Notes under the pieces: model-generated | The model's input: only the letters and a program-made list of their open reading frames with translations | Databases searched by the model: none | What the model was told of the DNA's origin: nothing | Position numbers and translations under genes: made by a program | Part shown: positions 6,776-10,000 of the stretch, piece after piece | Layout: the number at the start of each line of letters is the position of its first letter | How positions within the stretch are numbered: position 1 is the stretch's first letter | DNA from: Chrysomallon squamiferum | Lineage: Eukaryota > Mollusca > Gastropoda > Neomphalida > Peltospiridae | DNA length: 10,000 nucleotides | Reading direction: 5' to 3' | NCBI GenBank assembly: GCA_012295275.1 | Contig: CM022675.1 | Coordinates: 3,756,746-3,766,745, forward strand

Positions 6776-6905
6776 GTAATATTAGTAAAAATAATAAAAC
6801 GATAACATGAAGAAGAAAAATAAGAAAACGAATATGGGAAGACAGCAGTAGCAATAATACAACAACGACAACAACTACATCATCATCATCATTAGCAACA
6901 TTAGC
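6776..6905. repeat. A-rich sequence with (ACA)n and (CAT)5
   Basis: AAT- and AAG-rich sequence followed by ACAACGACAACAACT and five CAT units (6878-6892). The CAT run is the reverse complement of the GAT run at 6616-6631, so the two could pair across about 250 nt. Confidence 0.7.
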
Positions 6906-7258
6906 AACACTTGGAACTTTACTACAACACAAAAACGATTCTGTTTATTCAAATAACAACTACGTGACCCTAATCTGTGCTGAGTGTCATTTTTATTTTC
7001 TAATTTCCATTACTAACAACGTTTTATTCTCTATTATCTAATGTAGACGGCTTCGTTTATTTATTTATTTGATGTTTTTGTGTTCTGCTTTTTCTAAATT
7101 TACCTCATTCCTTACAGACAACAGACGTCATTGTGGGATAATTTGGTCAGAATTGGGTAATGGTGGACACAGTTAATGTCAATAAAAATTATAATATGGA
7201 AATATGATTCATAGAGGGAGAAAAAGAGACTGATTTATCGTCTAAGTAAATTAAGGGG
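6906..7258. other. Non-repetitive AT-rich spacer
   Basis: Ordinary-complexity sequence up to the first copy of the duplicated unit. It contains a short TTTATTTATTTATTT run near 7054-7070. No gene, RNA or element is recognised. Confidence 0.6.
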
Positions 7259-7288
7259 AAAAAAGGTATAATAGTAGTAGTAGTAGTA

Positions 7289-7345
<57 letters not shown>

Positions 7346-7690
7346 TCTGTAACAATAACAATGACAACGCCAACAGTAATAATAATAATAAAATAACAAG
7401 GAAAAATACTAAGAATATATTTGAAAGAAAAAGAACAGACGAAACAAAAAATAAAATAAAAATAAGTTAGCGAGTAAGTAAAATAATAATAATAATACTA
7501 AATACAAAAATGAAATAAAATAAAATACTGAGAAGAACAATCATATAACGAAAACAAAAAACAAAAAAAATTGTTGTTTGTTGATACGGCGGTGTAACAT
7601 CCTCTAATTTCTGAATATTTGAGAGAAAAAAAAATGAAAATGAAAACAATCGCAATAAAGGAGAAAAATGTGCCAGATTAAGACGAAAAC
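7259..7690. repeat. Duplicated A-rich unit, copy 1
   Basis: The unit opens with AAAAAAGGTATAATA (7259-7273) and an AGT/AAT microsatellite, then AACGCCAACAGTAAT. A 31-base word at 7403-7433 (beginning AAAATACTAAGAATATATTT) is identical to 7859-7889 in copy 2. Then come GAGAAGAACAATCA (7530-7543), the CATCCTCT core (7598-7605) and a GCCAGATTAAGACG end. All these landmarks recur in the same order in copy 2, offset by about 453-490 bp. The plus strand is extremely T-poor, which leaves a 179-codon minus-strand frame open by accident. No coding or RNA function is recognised. Copies differ mainly in repeat length. Confidence 0.85.
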
Positions 7691-7748
7691 AACAACAACA
7701 ACAACAAAAAGAGAAATTTCCCCCAAAAACCCCACAAAACACACATAC

Positions 7749-8165
7749 AAAAAAGGTATAATAATAATAATAACAACAACAACAACAACAACACAATATC
7801 GGTAACAGGTAAAATAACAACGCCAACAGTAATAATAATAATAATAAAATAAAAAGGCAAAATACTAAGAATATATTTGAAAGAAAAAGTATTGACAAAG
7901 TAAGAAATAAAATAAAAGTAAGTAATAATAATAAAGTAAAAAAAAAATTTTTAAAAATGAAAATAAAAAATAAAACAAAATAACGAGAAGAACAATCAGA
8001 TAACAAAAAAAAAAAAAGACGAAGATAAAAAAACGTTTTAGATTATAACGGCTGTTCAGCATCCTCTCATTTCAGGATTTTGGAGAAGAGCAAAAAAAAA
8101 AAAAAAAAAAAAAATACAACGATCGTAATAAAAGAGAAATATGAACCAGACTGAAAAAAAAGAAA
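7749..8165. repeat. Duplicated A-rich unit, copy 2
   Basis: Same landmark order as copy 1: AAAAAAGGTATAATA (7749-7763), an AAT/AAC microsatellite in place of AGT/AAT, CAACGCCAACAGTAAT (from 7818) and the 31-base identical word (7859-7889). GAGAAGAACAATCA (7985-7998), CATCCTCT (8060-8067), a 23-base A run (8092-8114) and CCAGACTGAAAA (8145-8156) complete it. A linker of about 58 bp (7691-7748), partly AAC repeats, separates it from copy 1. Direct orientation and shared boundaries indicate a local tandem duplication or two insertions of one repeat family. Confidence 0.85.
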
Positions 8166-8300
8166 AAAGATTTGAAATGTCATACCCACGTGAAGGTCAA
8201 TTTTTATTTTTTATTTTTTTTTAGTTGTGTGTGTTTATTCTTCCGTTCTAAAATGCCGGCCGCTATGTGACTCATAACTCGCAATGAAAAATATTTGGTA

Positions 8301-8301
<1 letters not shown>
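8166..8301. other. Short spacer with T-rich patch
   Basis: Contains a T-rich patch (8201-8222) and a short balanced segment, TTCTTCCGTTCTAAAATGCC near 8238-8257. No gene is recognised. Confidence 0.6.
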
Positions 8302-8369
<68 letters not shown>

Positions 8370-8370
8370 T
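8302..8370. repeat. Poly(A)38 followed by (AAT)n
   Basis: Thirty-eight uninterrupted A (8302-8339), the longest homopolymer in the window, followed by about seven AAT units and an A8 run. The arrangement matches a retroposon tail that is expanding by slippage. Two minus-strand frames rich in Tyr/Phe/Leu are artefacts of it. Confidence 0.95.
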
Positions 8371-8980
8371 ACAACTTCGTTTTGCATCGCATTGTAAATT
8401 AATGATTCATTGGCAGTTTTTAAAATCATCATACAAATATATATGCTGTGAAATATTCAGTCATTTCACGTAACGCACGCAGACGGCTTCCTGTGTGGTT
8501 ACGGTAGTCTCGATAACTCGGTGCTGTTTCCCGTACAGTATTGTTGCAAAGTACTTCCCTTGTAAGACGCATTTATCCATTGTATATTCGACTCACTCTT
8601 TTACAAGATTTTCTTGAATTAGAAATGATTATGCCAGGCGTGAATTAGGTCAGATAATTGATAATTCAATACTTTTTCTCTTATCTGCCCCCAATACCAA
8701 ATTGCATTTTCACATTATAAATACATTTTCACCTAGGGGCTTGATGCATTCATCTCCCTCTAAGCCCCACGGGCCTTAGCTTAGCCTAGTTCCTAAAACC
8801 CATTTCCATCACTGCATATAACTGTCATGTAATGCACTGAAATGTTTGAACAGTTAAACCAAACTCACTTTACAGTCAAAAACAATTTCTAAATACGATG
8901 AGTTCTGTTTATAAACATGCTATATGAACAGATACGTTTTCTTGTTCTGAGTTTTAAGTTATACATGAAATTACTAAGTA
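8371..8980. other. Longest non-repetitive interval of the window
   Basis: About 600 bp with ordinary complexity and no convincing open frame. It includes a GC-richer part (8462-8535) and a region near 8732-8790 with a 7-bp inverted repeat, GGGGCTT (8736-8742) and AAGCCCC (8762-8768). CTTAG-like repeats follow (CCTTAGCTTAGCCTAG, about 8774-8789). A TATAAATA word lies at 8716-8723 but has no supporting promoter context. It may contain unrecognised conserved non-coding sequence. Confidence 0.5.
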
Positions 8981-9160
8981 TACTTATACATATATACACA
9001 CTGTTATATACATAATCGTAAATACCTACACATAAAAATACATAGAACAAAACACAGACTCACAAATACACACACACACTATTGCAGACACAAATATACA
9101 AGAAACATACACACACGGACAGTCAGACAAGAAGGAAGACAGAAATGCATATTCCTATTC
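8981..9160. repeat. CA/TA-rich imperfect dinucleotide field
   Basis: Interrupted CACA, TACA and TATA runs, the longest being ACACACACACAC near 9068-9079, followed by ACAGACAGAAG-like units. It is an old, heavily mutated microsatellite. Confidence 0.8.
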
Positions 9161-9484
9161 ATTAACAGAAACAAACACAAACGTACACAAATTCCTAAAA
9201 CAGATTGCCCATTTCTTTAGCTGCATAAATGTTTATAATTAACCAAATAGCGTAATCATGAAAATGACCGGCAATCTAGTAAAGGTCACGTCTGCTTAAT
9301 AAACTTTCTTTTATTTCGCGAATACCTCGTGCAAGCAAGAAGCAAAAGTGGAGAAAGGGTTGGCGGACGGTCTTATTTCCTGTGGGAGGGAAACAGGTTT
9401 CTCGGTTATTGGAACAAAAGTCATAGTTAGTACAACTTGTTGTTGGGAAGAAGAACGAGAAAATAATGAAAAATGAAAAATGGG

Positions 9485-9486
<2 letters not shown>
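9161..9486. other. Non-repetitive spacer
   Basis: Ordinary-complexity sequence with a G-rich patch on the plus strand (GTGGAGAAAGGGTTGGCGGA, 9347-9366). Minus-strand open frames enter it from the GA tract, but their products resemble nothing I know. Confidence 0.6.

Positions 9487-9531
<45 letters not shown>
9487..9531. repeat. Perfect (GA)n tract, 45 bp
   Basis: Uninterrupted GA repeat of about 22 units, preceded by GGGTG and followed by GAGTGCAAAGATAAACAGAT. The poly-(Ser-Leu) minus-strand frames come from reading CTCTCT. See the similar tract at 4876-4960. Confidence 0.97.
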
Positions 9532-9534
<3 letters not shown>

Positions 9535-9700
9535 TGCAAAGATAAACAGATAGATAGAGAGATAGATCGATCGATATAAAGAATACAAAATGGAGAGATA
9601 GAACGAATGAGTGAGAGATAGGCAGAAAGAAAAAGAGATGGGAGAAATAGAAAGAGAAAAACACAGAAGAAAGATAGCTGGATAGGATCTGCACCAAAAG
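9532..9700. repeat. Purine-rich GATA/GAGA/GAAA decay sequence
   Basis: GATA and GATC units (9549-9577), then irregular GAGA, AGAAA and GATAG words to about 9690. The plus strand is almost entirely purine plus T, with little C. It looks like the degraded flank of the GA microsatellite. Confidence 0.75.
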
Positions 9701-9800
9701 AAATATAAATTTAAAAAAAAAAGAAAGAGTAGAAATAAAATATAAAAAAAGAATAATTGTTTTATTTCAGCTACATCTTTCATAAAAAAAAAAAAAAAAA
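9701..9800. repeat. A-rich stretch ending in poly(A)17
   Basis: A10 near 9713-9722, AAAGAAA words, and a 17-base A run at 9784-9800 followed by CCCAAACAAACAAAAACAC. No element body is recognised. Confidence 0.8.
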
Positions 9801-10000
9801 CCCAAACAAACAAAAACACATTGACAACGTTAGCATCATCATCACATTAACGTCTTCAACTTCGTGGTCAGGCTTATTGGCGTCGTAGTTGTTTTTGTAA
9901 TTGAATCACGTTTGACACTAAATACAATAATCGTGTAACAGATCAGAGTTGATTTATGTCTGTTTGTAGCATGTGTGTGTCTGTTTGTTCCAAATTAACT
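9801..10000. other. Non-repetitive right end
   Basis: Ordinary-complexity sequence with short CATCATCATCA (9834-9844) and TGTGTGTGTCTG (9970-9981) runs. No gene or element is recognised before the window ends. Confidence 0.6.

Noticed and set aside
6531-6932. 133-codon minus-strand frame with Val, Leu, Thr and Tyr runs that looks membrane-like
   Set aside because: The hydrophobic runs are produced by AGT, AAT and GAT repeats on the other strand.
7467-8006. 179-codon minus-strand frame, Phe/Leu/Ile/Cys rich, resembling a multi-pass membrane protein
   Set aside because: It lies wholly within the A-rich duplicated unit. Stop codons are rare simply because the minus strand is T-rich, and the apparent membrane segments are poly-T and TTA/TTG repeats.
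8716-8723. TATAAATA word as a possible TATA box
   Set aside because: Such words are expected by chance in AT-rich DNA, and there is no initiator, open frame or transcript evidence downstream.
9311-9819. Overlapping minus-strand frames of 128 and 130 codons with a Ser-Leu repeat
   Set aside because: The core is the GA microsatellite read as CTCTCT, with purine-rich flanks. There is no family signature in the non-repeat part.

Overview
This window reads as non-coding DNA from an animal nuclear genome. It is very A+T-rich and packed with microsatellites and homopolymer runs. I see no intact protein-coding gene, no functional RNA gene, no bacterial-style operon and no CRISPR array. The only protein-like signal with a recognisable family signature is a broken fragment of the C-terminal end of a non-LTR (LINE) retrotransposon ORF2 at 1431-1639. 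That fragment, the density of simple repeats and one short motif near 4434 fit an invertebrate, most plausibly a mollusc, but the taxonomic guess is an inference and not firm.

Layout. 1-768 is anonymous AT-rich spacer. 769-978 is a poly(A) run grading into AAT/ATG repeats. About 1040-1430 is a less AT-rich segment with a three-copy 15-bp minisatellite and a strong 8-bp hairpin, running into the LINE remnant (1431-1639). 2021-2452 is a large composite of TA, CTAT, GATA, TACA and ATGT repeats. It is followed almost directly by the only strongly GC-rich patch (2484-2582), an alternating purine/pyrimidine stretch. 2901-3235 is a chain of TTTA, TTTG, TTA, TTG and TTC repeats. 3555-4520 holds long A and T runs and an imperfect AGT tract. 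4876-4960 is an uninterrupted (GA)n tract of 85 bp.

5166-5397 looks like a small retro-inserted piece (poly-A end, 7-bp direct repeats), though this is tentative. 5714-5785 is a 72-nt segment with weak tRNA-like features beside an AAAG repeat. 5786-6280 and 8371-8980 are the two longest stretches of ordinary-complexity sequence. 6616-6905 is trinucleotide-repeat territory. 7259-8165 contains two diverged copies of a roughly 420-430-bp A-rich unit in direct orientation. The right end (8981-9800) is CA/TA, GA and GATA repeat sequence followed by an A-rich stretch.

The long open frames, mostly on the minus strand, encode runs of one or two amino acids (Ile/Tyr, Phe/Leu, Ser, Asn, Thr). They exist because repeats without stop codons happen to be open, so I did not annotate them as genes. 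No new biological system is evident. The observations most worth checking are the tandem duplication at 7259-8165, the tRNA-like segment at 5714-5785, the putative retro-insertion at 5166-5397 and the frameshifted LINE tail.
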